Shown here piece after piece: positions 1 to 7,777 of a stretch of 64,000 nucleotides of DNA. The stretch is from contig NZ_CP124535.1 of the NCBI RefSeq assembly GCF_029953595.1, positions 1,644,001 through 1,708,000 on the forward strand, given 5' to 3'. Positions within the stretch are counted from its first letter, which is position 1. Every line of letters begins with the position of its first letter. The notes under the pieces were generated by a model. That model saw nothing but the letters and a program-made list of their open reading frames with translations. It made no database searches and was not told the origin of the DNA. The DNA comes from Fuscovulum ytuae (GTDB taxonomy: Bacteria > Pseudomonadota > Alphaproteobacteria > Rhodobacterales > Rhodobacteraceae). A program made the position numbers and the translations under genes.

Positions 1-602
1 AGGACCGAATTCTCGTACCGGCGGATGTCGAAGACCACCAGCACATCCCCCGGCACCATATCCAGCAACGCGGGTGGCCATGTGTTCGACATCCCCGACA
101 AGAGCGTCACATTGGGGCGCACATTCTTCATCAGCGTGACGAAATATTCCGCCATCGCATGGGTGATCCGCCCCCCCATGGCAAAGACCCGCCGCCCCGG
201 ATCGGCCAACAGTGCCGCCGCCGCGTCAAACTCCGCATGGTCGATCTGCCCCAGCGTCGCCTGAAGGTTCGCCACCACCGCATCGGCGAAACGGTTCAGG
301 ATATGGGTATCAGGCACCCCCCCCGCCCATCGGTCATGCTTGGCAAGCGGCGACACCAGCATCGCCTCCACCTCGCTGCGCAGCGCATGCTGGTAATCCG
401 GATATCCCTTGAAGCCCAGCTTCTGGCACAGCCGCACCACCGTCGGGTTCGACACGCCCGACGCCCGCGCCAGTTCCGCAATCGACCCCAGCGCCGCCAT
501 CGGATAATGCGTCAGGATATGGCTGGCCAATTGCCGCTCTGCCCGCGTCAGATCGCCCATCGCGGCGCGCATCCGCTCTTCGATCGTTTCGGCGATTGCC
601 AT
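1..602 (-). CDS. MurR/RpiR-family transcriptional regulator (3' part missing)
   Basis: The gene starts at the ATG complementary to 600-602 and runs off the left edge, so about 200 N-terminal residues are visible. An RpiR-type helix-turn-helix lies at about residues 40-62 (core ELARASGVSNPTVVRLCQKL). A SIS sugar-isomerase-type sensing domain begins near residue 130 (GGRITHAMAEYF). Family members bind DNA through the HTH and sense a phosphorylated sugar or related metabolite through the SIS domain. It is divergent from the amidohydrolase/TRAP cluster at 785 onward and is the obvious local regulator of it. Three A-rich repeats in the shared gap may be its operator. The ligand cannot be read from the sequence. 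Confidence 0.9.
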   Translation of the reverse strand, partial: MAIAETIEERMRAAMGDLTRAERQLASHILTHYPMAALGSIAELARASGVSNPTVVRLCQKLGFKGYPDYQHALRSEVEAMLVSPLAKHDRWAGGVPDTHILNRFADAVVANLQATLGQIDHAEFDAAAALLADPGRRVFAMGGRITHAMAEYFVTLMKNVRPNVTLLSGMSNTWPPALLDMVPGDVLVVFDIRRYENSV

Positions 603-684
603 GCTTTGGCCCTTTCCGCATCGCCCTGCACAAGCTTCGGGCACTCGGCCCCGATCTTGCCGAATCCCCCCGCAGATCGGGCAC

Positions 685-723
685 AGAAAAAATTGTAACA
701 GAAAAAATCATCCCGAAAAATTC
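685..723. promoter_or_regulatory. Three phased A-rich direct repeats, candidate RpiR operator
   Basis: Within the 182-bp divergent gap the motif GAAAAAATT / GAAAAAATC / GAAAAATTC starts at 686, 701 and 715, a spacing of 15 and 14 nt. It lies in an otherwise GC-rich region. A TTGACA hexamer follows at 724-729 and could be a -35 element for the rightward genes, but I see no convincing -10. The repeat pattern is directly visible; its role as the RpiR site is inferred from position. Confidence 0.4.
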
Positions 724-784
724 TTGACAGACCCCGCGCGGGCAGAGGACGCTTGGCCAAGAACAACAGGGGGATTCCTCGCGC

Positions 785-1564
785 ATGACCGCGGGCCGCA
801 GCGACCAAAGCACGGGCTTTCCGCCCGTGATCGAGAATGCCGCCGCCAAAGGCCGGGCGGTGATCGTCTGCGAACATGCCTCAAACCATATCCCCTCCGC
901 TTGGGGCGATCTGGGCCTGACGGATGCCCAGCGCCACGCCCATATCGCTTGGGACCCCGGCGCGCTGGGGCTGGCGCGCGGGCTGGCGCGGCATCTCGAT
1001 GCGGTCTTGATCCATGCTCCCGTCTCGCGCCTTGTCTATGATTGCAACCGCGCGCCCGACATGGCCGGCGCCATGCCCGCCCGGTCAGAGATCCACGACA
1101 TCCCCGGCAATGCCGCCCTCTCGCCCGAAGACCGCGCCGCCCGCACCGCCGCCGTCTATCTTCCCTTCCATGACGGCCTCCACGCCGTTTTGATGGGCCG
1201 CATCGCCCTTGGCCTGCACCCGGCGCTCATCACCATCCACAGCTTCACCCCCGTCTATTTCGGCCAACCCCGCGCAGTGGAATTCGGCGTCATCCATGAC
1301 GCGGACGACCGCCTTCCCCGCGCCATTCTGGCCGAAGCCCACGCCCGCACCGCCCTGCGCGCCGAACTCAACGAACCCTATTCGGCCAAGGATGACGTGA
1401 CCCATACCCTGCGCCTGCACGCCACGCCCTATGGCCTGCCGAACGCCATGCTTGAGGTCAGGAACGACCTCATCGCCACGCCGGAAGCCGAGGCGGCGAT
1501 GGCCGCCACCCTTGCCCCCGTCCTCGCCGCCGCCATGGCCACCCTCACCCCCGAACCCGCGTGA
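785..1564 (+). CDS. N-formylglutamate amidohydrolase family protein (HutG-like)
   Basis: 259 aa, the usual length for the compact branch of this zinc hydrolase family. The N-terminal CEHASNHIP motif (about residues 29-37) carries metal-binding His/Glu positions, and a later ITIHSFTP motif is typical of the family. Characterised members cleave N-formyl-L-glutamate in histidine breakdown, but no other hut gene is present. It is the first gene of a rightward run and its stop overlaps the next start by 4 nt, so it is translated with the TRAP permease. Given the glutamine-synthetase-like ligase downstream, it may instead hydrolyse a glutamyl amide or another acyl-amino acid; that is inference. The family assignment is firm, the substrate is not. 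Confidence 0.8.
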   Translation: MTAGRSDQSTGFPPVIENAAAKGRAVIVCEHASNHIPSAWGDLGLTDAQRHAHIAWDPGALGLARGLARHLDAVLIHAPVSRLVYDCNRAPDMAGAMPARSEIHDIPGNAALSPEDRAARTAAVYLPFHDGLHAVLMGRIALGLHPALITIHSFTPVYFGQPRAVEFGVIHDADDRLPRAILAEAHARTALRAELNEPYSAKDDVTHTLRLHATPYGLPNAMLEVRNDLIATPEAEAAMAATLAPVLAAAMATLTPEPA

Positions 1565-2139
1565 CCCGCACCATGCCCCGCTTCGTCATAGGTTTCGTCC
1601 GACTGGTGGATCGCCTGAATTACGGCGTGGGCCGCTTTGCCATGTATCTTCTCTTCGTGCTGATGGCGGTGCTGATGTGGTCCTCGATCTCGAAGGCCTT
1701 CTTCAACCCGTCCCTCTGGACGCTGGAAATGGCGCAATTCGTGATGGTCGCCTATTACGTCCTCGGCGGCCCCTATGCGATGCAGAACGAGGCGCATGTT
1801 CGCATGGACCTCTTCTATGCCAAGCAATCCCCCGTCCGCCGCGCTTGGTGGGACGGCTTCACCGTCTTTGCCCTGATCTTCTATCTCGCCATCCTGATCT
1901 GGGGCGCTGCCGAAAGCTTCGGCTATTCGCTCGGCATCCGCTGGACCGACCCCGACACCTCCGCCCTTGGCCTGTCATGGCCGCAGATCGGCCGCCTTGA
2001 ACGCAGCCCGACCGCGTGGCGGCCCTATCTCTGGCCCATCAAACTCGTGATGCTCATCGGTTTCTTCCTCATGCTGCTTCAGGCGCTGTCCGCCTTGGCG
2101 AAGGATATCGCCACCATCCGTGGGGAACCGATCCAATGA
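1561..2139 (+). CDS. TRAP transporter small permease (DctQ family)
   Basis: 192 aa with four predicted membrane segments, as expected for the small integral-membrane subunit of a tripartite ATP-independent periplasmic transporter. The start chosen is GTG at 1561, overlapping the preceding stop (GTGA); an in-frame ATG at 1573 is the alternative. The family signature is seen in the segment around MEMAQFVMVAYYVLGGPY-like residues in the middle of the first half. It overlaps the large permease by 4 nt. It is one subunit of the Q-M-P system at 1561-4565, which uses an ion gradient and a soluble binding protein to import an organic acid, amino-acid derivative or similar solute. Confidence 0.88.
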   Translation: MTRTMPRFVIGFVRLVDRLNYGVGRFAMYLLFVLMAVLMWSSISKAFFNPSLWTLEMAQFVMVAYYVLGGPYAMQNEAHVRMDLFYAKQSPVRRAWWDGFTVFALIFYLAILIWGAAESFGYSLGIRWTDPDTSALGLSWPQIGRLERSPTAWRPYLWPIKLVMLIGFFLMLLQALSALAKDIATIRGEPIQ

Positions 2140-3479
2140 CCTACGAGATGATCGCCGCCCTCATGTTCTCGACCATGCTCCTCATGATGATGACGGGGCA
2201 GCGCGTCTTTGGGATCATCGGCTTCGTCGCCGTCCTTGCCGCCATGGCGCTCTGGGGGACGGGGGGGCACAATATGGGCTTCTCGCAGGCGATGAAGCTG
2301 ATGAAATGGTATCCGCTCCTGTCGCTGCCCATGTTCGTCTTCATGGGCTATATCATGAGCGAAAGCCGCCTCGCCGATGACCTTTACCGCATGTTCCATG
2401 TCTGGTTCGGTCCCATTCCGGGCGGCCTTGCCATCGGGACGATCCTTCTGATGGTGCTGATTTCGGCCATGAACGGGCTGTCTGTCGCGGGCATGGCCAT
2501 CGGGTCCACCATCGCGCTGCCCGAACTCCTCCGCCGCGGCTATCAGAAACAGATGGTGACAGGCGTCATTCAGGCGGGCTCCTCGCTTGGCATCCTGATC
2601 CCGCCTTCGGTCGTGCTGGTGCTTTACGCCATGATCGCCCGCGCCCCGGTGTCCGAACTTTGGCTGGCGGGTATCCTGCCCGGCCTTATGATGGCCACCC
2701 TCTTCATCCTTTACGTGACCATCCGGTGCCGCCTGCAACCCGAGCTTGGCCCTGCCATGGGGGCCGAGGAACGCGCCTCCATCACCCGCGCCGAAAAGCT
2801 ACACGCGCTGCGGGCAGGCGCCCTGCCCTTCATCATCTTCTTTGCGATGATGTTCCCCTTCATCTATGGCTGGACCTCGCTTGTCGAAAGCTCGGTCATC
2901 GGCGTCGCCGCAACGGTCAGCGCCGCCGTGATCAAGGGCCGGATGAACCGGACGGTCTTTGAGGTCGCCACCCGCAACACGCTCTTCATCTCTTGCATGT
3001 TCATGTGGGTCATCCTTGCCGCGCTGGCCTTCGGCGCGGTGTTTGACGGGCTGGGCGCGGTAAAGGCCATCGAAAGCCTCTTCGTCGAACGTTTGGGCTT
3101 CGGTCCTTGGACAATCCTCATCCTGATGCAGCTCTCCTTCCTGCTGATGGGGATGTTCCTTGACGACACCGCCATGCTGGTGATCGTGGCCCCCCTTTAT
3201 GTGCCGCTGGTGGCAACGCTCGATCTGGGCATCCCGCCGCAGGATGTGCTGATCTGGTATGGCGTGCTGTACACGATCACCTGCCAGATCGCCTATCTGA
3301 CGCCCCCCTTCGGCTATAACCTGTTTCTGATGCGCGCCTTCGCGCCGCCGGAAATCACGATGGGCGATATCTACCGCTCTGTCGTTCCCTTCGTGCTGGT
3401 GATGGTGCTGGCCCTTGCGCTGCTGATGGTCTTCCCCGGCATTGCGCTCTGGCTGCCCAATTTGATCTACCCGAACTGA
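2136..3479 (+). CDS. TRAP transporter large permease (DctM family)
   Basis: 447 aa, rich in membrane segments throughout. The start is the ATG at 2136, inside the ATGA overlap with the small permease; longer upstream reading frames are artefacts. Family hallmarks are the conserved central stretch with QAGSSLGILIPPS (a TRAP-M signature, a little after residue 140) and the repeated hydrophobic halves. It forms the ion-coupled translocation channel in the cytoplasmic membrane. The substrate cannot be inferred from the permease itself. A short hairpin separates it from the binding-protein gene. Confidence 0.93.
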   Translation: MTYEMIAALMFSTMLLMMMTGQRVFGIIGFVAVLAAMALWGTGGHNMGFSQAMKLMKWYPLLSLPMFVFMGYIMSESRLADDLYRMFHVWFGPIPGGLAIGTILLMVLISAMNGLSVAGMAIGSTIALPELLRRGYQKQMVTGVIQAGSSLGILIPPSVVLVLYAMIARAPVSELWLAGILPGLMMATLFILYVTIRCRLQPELGPAMGAEERASITRAEKLHALRAGALPFIIFFAMMFPFIYGWTSLVESSVIGVAATVSAAVIKGRMNRTVFEVATRNTLFISCMFMWVILAALAFGAVFDGLGAVKAIESLFVERLGFGPWTILILMQLSFLLMGMFLDDTAMLVIVAPLYVPLVATLDLGIPPQDVLIWYGVLYTITCQIAYLTPPFGYNLFLMRAFAPPEITMGDIYRSVVPFVLVMVLALALLMVFPGIALWLPNLIYPN

Positions 3480-3488
3480 GACACCGAC

Positions 3489-3506
3489 ACGGGGCGCTAA
3501 CCCCGT
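3489..3506 (+). other. Intercistronic hairpin before the binding-protein gene
   Basis: ACGGGG (3489-3494) pairs with CCCCGT (3501-3506) around a 6-nt loop, and is followed at 3513-3519 by a near-perfect Shine-Dalgarno (AAGGAGG) 8 nt before the ATG at 3528. This arrangement would favour high translation and mRNA stability of the periplasmic binding protein relative to the permeases. The hairpin has no T-run, so it is not a classical terminator. Confidence 0.5.
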
Positions 3507-3527
3507 TCCAACAAGGAGGCTGATACG

Positions 3528-4565
3528 ATGACGACTTCAAGACGTTCCTTCCTCACCAAGGGCGCGCTTGCCGGGGCCGCAACGCTGGCCGCGCCGACGC
3601 TGGCCAAAGCGCAGGCGCCAATCAAGTGGCGCATGCAGACCTATGCCGGGGCCGCCCTTGGCGAACAGGTGGTCAAGCCCGCCGTCGATGCCTTCAACCG
3701 CATCGCGGCAGGCCAGATGGAAATCGAACTTTTCTACGCGGACCAGCTCGTTCCCACAGCCGAACTGTTTCAGGCGATGCAGGCGGGCACCATCGACTGC
3801 GTGCAGTCCGATGACGACTCCATGGCCTCGCCCACCGAAGTGACGGTCTTTGGCGGCTACTTCCCGCTTGGCCTGCGCTATTCGCTCGACGTGCCCGCAC
3901 TCTTCAACAAATACGGGCTGAAGCAGATCTGGGAAGACGAATACGCCGCCGTGGGCGTCAAGCATATCTCGGCCGGCGCATGGGACCCCTGCCATTTCGC
4001 CACCAAGGACCCGATCAACTCCCTCGCCGACCTGCAAGGCAAGCGCGTCTTCACCTTCCCGACCGCAGGCCGGTTCCTGACGCAATTCGGCGTCGTCCCC
4101 GTCACCCTGCCGTGGGAGGATATCGAGGTCGCCATGCAGACGGGCGAACTGGACGGCATCGCATGGTCCGGCATCACCGAGGTCTATACCGTGGGCTGGT
4201 CCAACGTGACCAACTACTTCCTCACGAACAACATCTCGGGCGCATGGATCGGCCACTTCTTCGCCAACATGGACCGTTGGAACGAAATCCCGCCGCATCT
4301 GCAGGAACTGCTCTCGGTCTGCTTCGAACAGTCCCACTACTACCGCCAGCACTGGTATTGGGCGGGCGAGGCGGACCTCCGCATCAATGGCGGCAAGCTG
4401 CAACTGACCACCATCCCGGACGAGGAATGGAAGACCGTCGAAGCCGCCGCCCAGACCTTCTGGGACGAAATCGCCGCCGAGTCCGAGGTGAAGGCCAAGG
4501 TCGTCTCGATCATCAAGCAGTATAACGACGTCATGGTGAAGGCCGGGCGTCCCTACCGCTTCTGA
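3528..4565 (+). CDS. TRAP transporter substrate-binding protein (DctP family), Tat-exported
   Basis: 345 aa. The N-terminus has a twin-arginine motif (SRRSFLTKG, arginines 5 and 6), a hydrophobic stretch and an AKA cleavage site near residue 28, so it is exported folded to the periplasm. The mature protein resembles the FcbT/monocarboxylate-type TRAP binding proteins, with a late segment of aromatic residues (HWYWAGEADLR). It captures the solute and delivers it to the membrane pair just upstream. The strong ribosome site supports the chosen start. A GC-rich hairpin follows the stop. The ligand is unknown; the context suggests an amine, amino-alcohol or acyl-amino acid. Confidence 0.92.
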   Translation: MTTSRRSFLTKGALAGAATLAAPTLAKAQAPIKWRMQTYAGAALGEQVVKPAVDAFNRIAAGQMEIELFYADQLVPTAELFQAMQAGTIDCVQSDDDSMASPTEVTVFGGYFPLGLRYSLDVPALFNKYGLKQIWEDEYAAVGVKHISAGAWDPCHFATKDPINSLADLQGKRVFTFPTAGRFLTQFGVVPVTLPWEDIEVAMQTGELDGIAWSGITEVYTVGWSNVTNYFLTNNISGAWIGHFFANMDRWNEIPPHLQELLSVCFEQSHYYRQHWYWAGEADLRINGGKLQLTTIPDEEWKTVEAAAQTFWDEIAAESEVKAKVVSIIKQYNDVMVKAGRPYRF

Positions 4566-4572
4566 CACAGGC

Positions 4573-4598
4573 GCGGGGGGCGGCCTTCCGCCCCCCGC
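4573..4598 (+). terminator. GC-rich hairpin after the TRAP genes
   Basis: An 11-bp perfect stem (GCGGGGGGCGG paired with CCGCCCCCCGC) with a CCTT loop starts 8 nt after the dctP stop. There is no T-tract, so it may be a weak or factor-dependent terminator, or a 3'-end stabiliser for the transporter mRNA. Confidence 0.5.
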
Positions 4599-4647
4599 AC
4601 CCCCCTCATCGCCCCATGGCAGCCGTTGCACGAGGCGTCAGGCGAAG

Positions 4648-4664
4648 ATATGATCAAATTCCGC
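4648..4664. promoter_or_regulatory. Candidate operator ATATGATCAAATTCCGC
   Basis: The 17-nt sequence differs at one position from ATTTGATCAAATTCCGC at 18047-18063, which precedes the other glutamine-synthetase-like unit. The core TGATCA is palindromic, and the full 12-bp palindrome ATTTGATCAAAT is perfect in the second copy. Shared placement before two functionally related operons argues for a common regulator. No protein can be named. It is not an FNR box, because that would need TTGAT-N4-ATCAA. Confidence 0.5.
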
Positions 4665-4704
4665 CGCGCGGGCATCCAGCCCCGCCCCGGCGCAGGAGAC
4701 GTCC

Positions 4705-4812
4705 ATGCGGACCGATCACGACGGCAAGGCCCCTCCGCGCGACCGCTGGCCGCGCAAACCCGAATTCGGCGGGGCCCATTCGCGCCCGCCCGCCTGCGGG
4801 GCGCGAAGCTGA
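4705..4812 (+). CDS. Possible 35-residue small protein, Pro/Arg-rich
   Basis: ATG at 4705 is preceded by AGGAG (4694-4698) with a 6-nt spacer, a better ribosome site than that of the gene downstream. The frame runs 35 codons to TGA at 4810-4812 and begins MRTDHDGKAPPRDRWPRK. It has no membrane segment or recognised domain. It could be a real small protein, a leader controlling the glutamine-synthetase-like gene, or chance in a GC-rich gap. Low confidence; conservation would decide. Confidence 0.3.
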   Translation: MRTDHDGKAPPRDRWPRKPEFGGAHSRPPACGARS

Positions 4813-4886
4813 CGACAGGTCGCCCCCCCCGCCTTCCCGGCCCTGCCAAGGGGCCATGACGACCATTCCAAAGCTTGAGGCCAAAG

Positions 4887-6254
4887 ATGCCCGGAACCAT
4901 GACCCTCGATGCCCTGAAAGAAGCCGTCGACCGTGGCGAGATCGACACCGTCCTCGTCGCCGCCATCGACATGCAAGGCCGCCTGATGGGCAAACGCTTT
5001 CACGCCGCCTTCTTCGTGAATGGCGGGCACAAGGAAACCCATTGCTGCAACTATCTCTTGGCCGTGGACATGGAGATGACCACCGTCCCCGGCTACAAAT
5101 CCGCAGGCTGGGAACAGGGCTATGGCGACTATGTGATGAAGCCCGACCTCGCCACCCTGCGCCCCCTGCCATGGCTGCCCGGCACCGCGCTTTGCCTTGC
5201 CGACCTTCTCGACCATCACACGCATGAAGAGGTCGCCGTCAGCCCCCGCGCCATCCTGAAGCGGCAGGTCGCCCGCGCCCGCGCCATGGGCTTTGATGCG
5301 ATGATGGCCACGGAACTTGAATTCTACATCTTCGAAAACGCCTACGAATCCCTGCGCGACAACGGTTTTTCCAACCTCAAACCGATCAGCGCCTATAACG
5401 AGGATTACCACATCTTCCAGACCACCAAGGAAGAGGCGCTGATGCGCGATGTCCGCAACGGCCTTTACGGTGCAGGCATCCCCATCGAAAACACCAAGGG
5501 CGAGGCCGATATCGGCCAGCACGAAGTGAACTACCGCTATTCCGACGCGCTCGACACCGCCGACAACCACGTCATCGTCAAGCAGGGCGTGAAAGAGATC
5601 GCGCATCTGAAGGGCAAGTCCGTCACCTTCATGGCCAAGTATGACCACCGCAAGGCCGGGTCCTCCTCCCATGTCCACCAATCGCTCTGGACGCTCGATG
5701 GCAAGCCCGCCTTCTATGACGAGGCCGACGAACACGGCATGTCCGCCACGATGAAGCATTTCCTTGCCGGCCAGCTGGCCCATGCACAGGAAATCACCGC
5801 CTTCCTTGCGCCTTACGTGAACAGCTACAAGCGGTTTTGCGTGGGCCTCTTCGCCCCCACCAAGGCGGTATGGAGTGCCGATAACCGCACCGCAGGCTTC
5901 CGCGTCTGTGGCGTAGATACCAAAGCGGTGCGCGTCGAATGCCGCATTCCGGGCAGCGACGTGAACCCTTACCTCTGCTGCGCCGCGCTTCTGGCGGCGG
6001 GTCTGGCGGGGATCGAACAGAAAATGGAACTGGAACCCGAAATGAAGGGCGACATGTATGCCGCCGCCAATGCCCGCGAAATTCCGAAAACCCTGCGCGG
6101 GGCAGCGGACCTGCTCTTGGGTTCCAAGATGCTGCGCGCGGCCTTCGGCGATGACGTGGTCGAACACTACCACCACGCCGCGCAATGGGAGATTTCGGAA
6201 ACCGATCGCGTGGTGACCGATTTCGAACTTCAACGCCTTCTGGAACGCGCCTAA
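4887..6254 (+). CDS. Glutamine-synthetase-family gamma-glutamyl-amine ligase (PuuA/IpuC-like)
   Basis: 455 aa from ATG 4887; a TTG at 4875 is in frame but less likely. Class features of a glutamine synthetase fold are visible: ATELEFYIF (metal-binding Glu), GEADIGQHEVNYRY (catalytic Glu and neighbours) and GSSSHVHQSLW (ATP-site His). The regulatory adenylylation-type features of housekeeping GlnA are absent. Relatives ligate glutamate to the amino group of polyamines, isopropylamine, alaninol or ethanolamine, using ATP. The neighbouring aldehyde and alcohol dehydrogenases fit oxidation of a gamma-glutamylated amino-alcohol, as in the ipu pathway. Cytoplasmic. The exact amine is unknown. It is followed by three hairpins before the next gene. 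Confidence 0.85.
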   Translation: MPGTMTLDALKEAVDRGEIDTVLVAAIDMQGRLMGKRFHAAFFVNGGHKETHCCNYLLAVDMEMTTVPGYKSAGWEQGYGDYVMKPDLATLRPLPWLPGTALCLADLLDHHTHEEVAVSPRAILKRQVARARAMGFDAMMATELEFYIFENAYESLRDNGFSNLKPISAYNEDYHIFQTTKEEALMRDVRNGLYGAGIPIENTKGEADIGQHEVNYRYSDALDTADNHVIVKQGVKEIAHLKGKSVTFMAKYDHRKAGSSSHVHQSLWTLDGKPAFYDEADEHGMSATMKHFLAGQLAHAQEITAFLAPYVNSYKRFCVGLFAPTKAVWSADNRTAGFRVCGVDTKAVRVECRIPGSDVNPYLCCAALLAAGLAGIEQKMELEPEMKGDMYAAANAREIPKTLRGAADLLLGSKMLRAAFGDDVVEHYHHAAQWEISETDRVVTDFELQRLLERA

Positions 6255-6268
6255 GACACGCAAGGAAT

Positions 6269-6376
6269 CGGTGGGGTCCCACCCCACCGCGCGCAAGAAA
6301 CGGATACCGGGTAGGGTGGGGGTTCCCCCCACCACCCCCCGCAGGACATGAAACGACAAGGCGGGACAATCCCGCC
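6269..6376 (+). other. Three consecutive intercistronic hairpins
   Basis: Stem 1 is CGGTGGGG/CCCCACCG (6269-6289, 5-nt loop). Stem 2 is GGTGGGGG with a C-rich complement (6315-6333, about 2-nt loop). Stem 3 is GGCGGGA/TCCCGCC (6360-6376, CAA loop), placed just before the AAGGTGA ribosome site of the aldehyde dehydrogenase. None has a T-tract. They probably act in mRNA processing or stability, or in differential expression of the ligase and the dehydrogenases. Confidence 0.5.
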
Positions 6377-6392
6377 GCAGAAGGTGACGCAA

Positions 6393-7772
6393 ATGAAACC
6401 CATCCAACTCATCTCGCCGGTCGATGGATCGGTCTATCTCGAACGCATGCCGCTTTCGCGCGACGCAGCCTTCGCCGCCGCAGCCCGCGCCAAATCCGCG
6501 CAAAAGGCATGGGCCGCCCGCCCGCTGGAAGACCGCATCGCGCTGGTCAAGGCTGCTGTGAAAAACCTCAACGACATGTCCGCAACCGTGGTCGAGGAAC
6601 TCGCCTGGCAGATGGGCCGCCCCACCCGTTTTGGCGGTGAATTCGGCGGCGTGAACGCCCGGACCGAATACATGTCCGACATCGCCGCCGCGACCCTCGC
6701 CCCCCATATGGTCGAAGACAGCGACGCGTTCCGCCGCTACCTCGCGCGGGAACCGGTCGGCGTCGTCTTCATCGTGGCCCCGTGGAACTACCCCTACCTG
6801 ACCACGATCAACACCCTTGTCCCTGCCCTCATCGCCGGGAACACGGTGGTCCTGAAACATGCCTCGCAGACCATGAAGGTGGGCGAACGTCTGGCCGAGG
6901 CATTCCATGCCGCAGGCATCCCCGAGGATGTCTTCCAGAACGTCGTCCTTGACCATGCCACGACCGAGGCGCTCATCGCCGCCCGCGCCTTTGGTTTTGT
7001 CAACTTCACCGGATCGGTGGGCGGCGGCATCGCGATGGAAAAGGCCGCTGCCGGCACCTTCACGCCCCTTGGCCTTGAACTCGGCGGCAAGGACCCCGGC
7101 TATGTCCGCCATGACGCCAATCTCGAGGCAGCCGTCGACACGCTGATGGACGGCGCGATGTATAACGCAGGCCAATGCTGCTGCGGCATCGAACGCATCT
7201 ATGTGCATGAAAGCCTCTTCGACGCCTTTGTCGAAAAATCCGTGGCCTGGGTCAGCGCCTTGAAACTTGGCAATCCTTTCGACGCCGCCACCACCCTTGG
7301 CCCGATGGCGAACAAGCGCTTCGCCGCCGTGGTCCGCTCCCAGATCGCCGAGGCGGTGGCCGCCGGGGCCAAGCCTCTGATCGACCCCGCCCTCTTCCCC
7401 GCCGATGACGGTGGTGCCTATCTCGCGCCCCAAATCCTCGTGAATGTCGACCATTCCATGCGCGTGATGACCGAGGAATCCTTCGGCCCCGTCGTCGGCA
7501 TCATGAAGGTCAAGGACGACGAAGAGGCGCTGCGCCTGATGAACGACTCGCCCTATGGTCTGACCGCCTCGGTCTGGACGCAGGACTATGAAACGGCGCA
7601 GGCCCTCGGCCAGCGGATCGAAACCGGTACCGTCTTCATGAACCGCGCCGATTACCTTGACCCCGCGCTCTGCTGGACGGGCTGCAAGGATACGGGCCGC
7701 GGCGGCAGCCTCTCTTACTTGGGTTTCCATTCGGTGACCCGTCCGAAATCCTATCACCTCAAGAAGGTCTGA
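6393..7772 (+). CDS. NAD(P)-dependent aldehyde dehydrogenase
   Basis: 459 aa from ATG 6393, chosen because AAGGTGA lies 5 nt upstream; a longer frame from 6348 lacks a site. The ALDH signatures are present: PWNYPYL in the active-site entrance, FTGSVGGG in the cofactor fold, LELGGKDP with the general-base Glu (about residue 230), and GQ followed by three cysteines at 262-264, of which Cys263 aligns with the nucleophile. The triple cysteine is a little unusual. It oxidises an aldehyde to the acid. Lying between the amine ligase and the iron alcohol dehydrogenase, it probably acts on the aldehyde made from a gamma-glutamylated amino-alcohol (inference). Confidence 0.9.
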   Translation: MKPIQLISPVDGSVYLERMPLSRDAAFAAAARAKSAQKAWAARPLEDRIALVKAAVKNLNDMSATVVEELAWQMGRPTRFGGEFGGVNARTEYMSDIAAATLAPHMVEDSDAFRRYLAREPVGVVFIVAPWNYPYLTTINTLVPALIAGNTVVLKHASQTMKVGERLAEAFHAAGIPEDVFQNVVLDHATTEALIAARAFGFVNFTGSVGGGIAMEKAAAGTFTPLGLELGGKDPGYVRHDANLEAAVDTLMDGAMYNAGQCCCGIERIYVHESLFDAFVEKSVAWVSALKLGNPFDAATTLGPMANKRFAAVVRSQIAEAVAAGAKPLIDPALFPADDGGAYLAPQILVNVDHSMRVMTEESFGPVVGIMKVKDDEEALRLMNDSPYGLTASVWTQDYETAQALGQRIETGTVFMNRADYLDPALCWTGCKDTGRGGSLSYLGFHSVTRPKSYHLKKV

Positions 7773-7777
7773 CCCCC

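Larger units (their letters stand above)
4566..4886 (+). other. 321-bp intergenic region upstream of the glutamine-synthetase-like gene
   Basis: This gap holds, in order, the GC-rich hairpin at 4573-4598, the palindromic motif ATATGATCAAATTCCGC at 4648-4664 (shared with 18047-18063) and a small reading frame with a good ribosome site (4705-4812). The second transcription unit of the cluster probably starts here. No larger gene fits; the reading frames seen on both strands continue the codon-bias shadow of the neighbours. Confidence 0.6.

Noticed and set aside
4716-7757. A 1013-codon open frame on the minus strand
   Set aside because: It runs antisense through the amine ligase and most of the aldehyde dehydrogenase and across the hairpin-filled gap. 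Such long antisense frames follow from GC-rich codon bias; its protein is low-complexity (Gly, His, Ala) with no domain.
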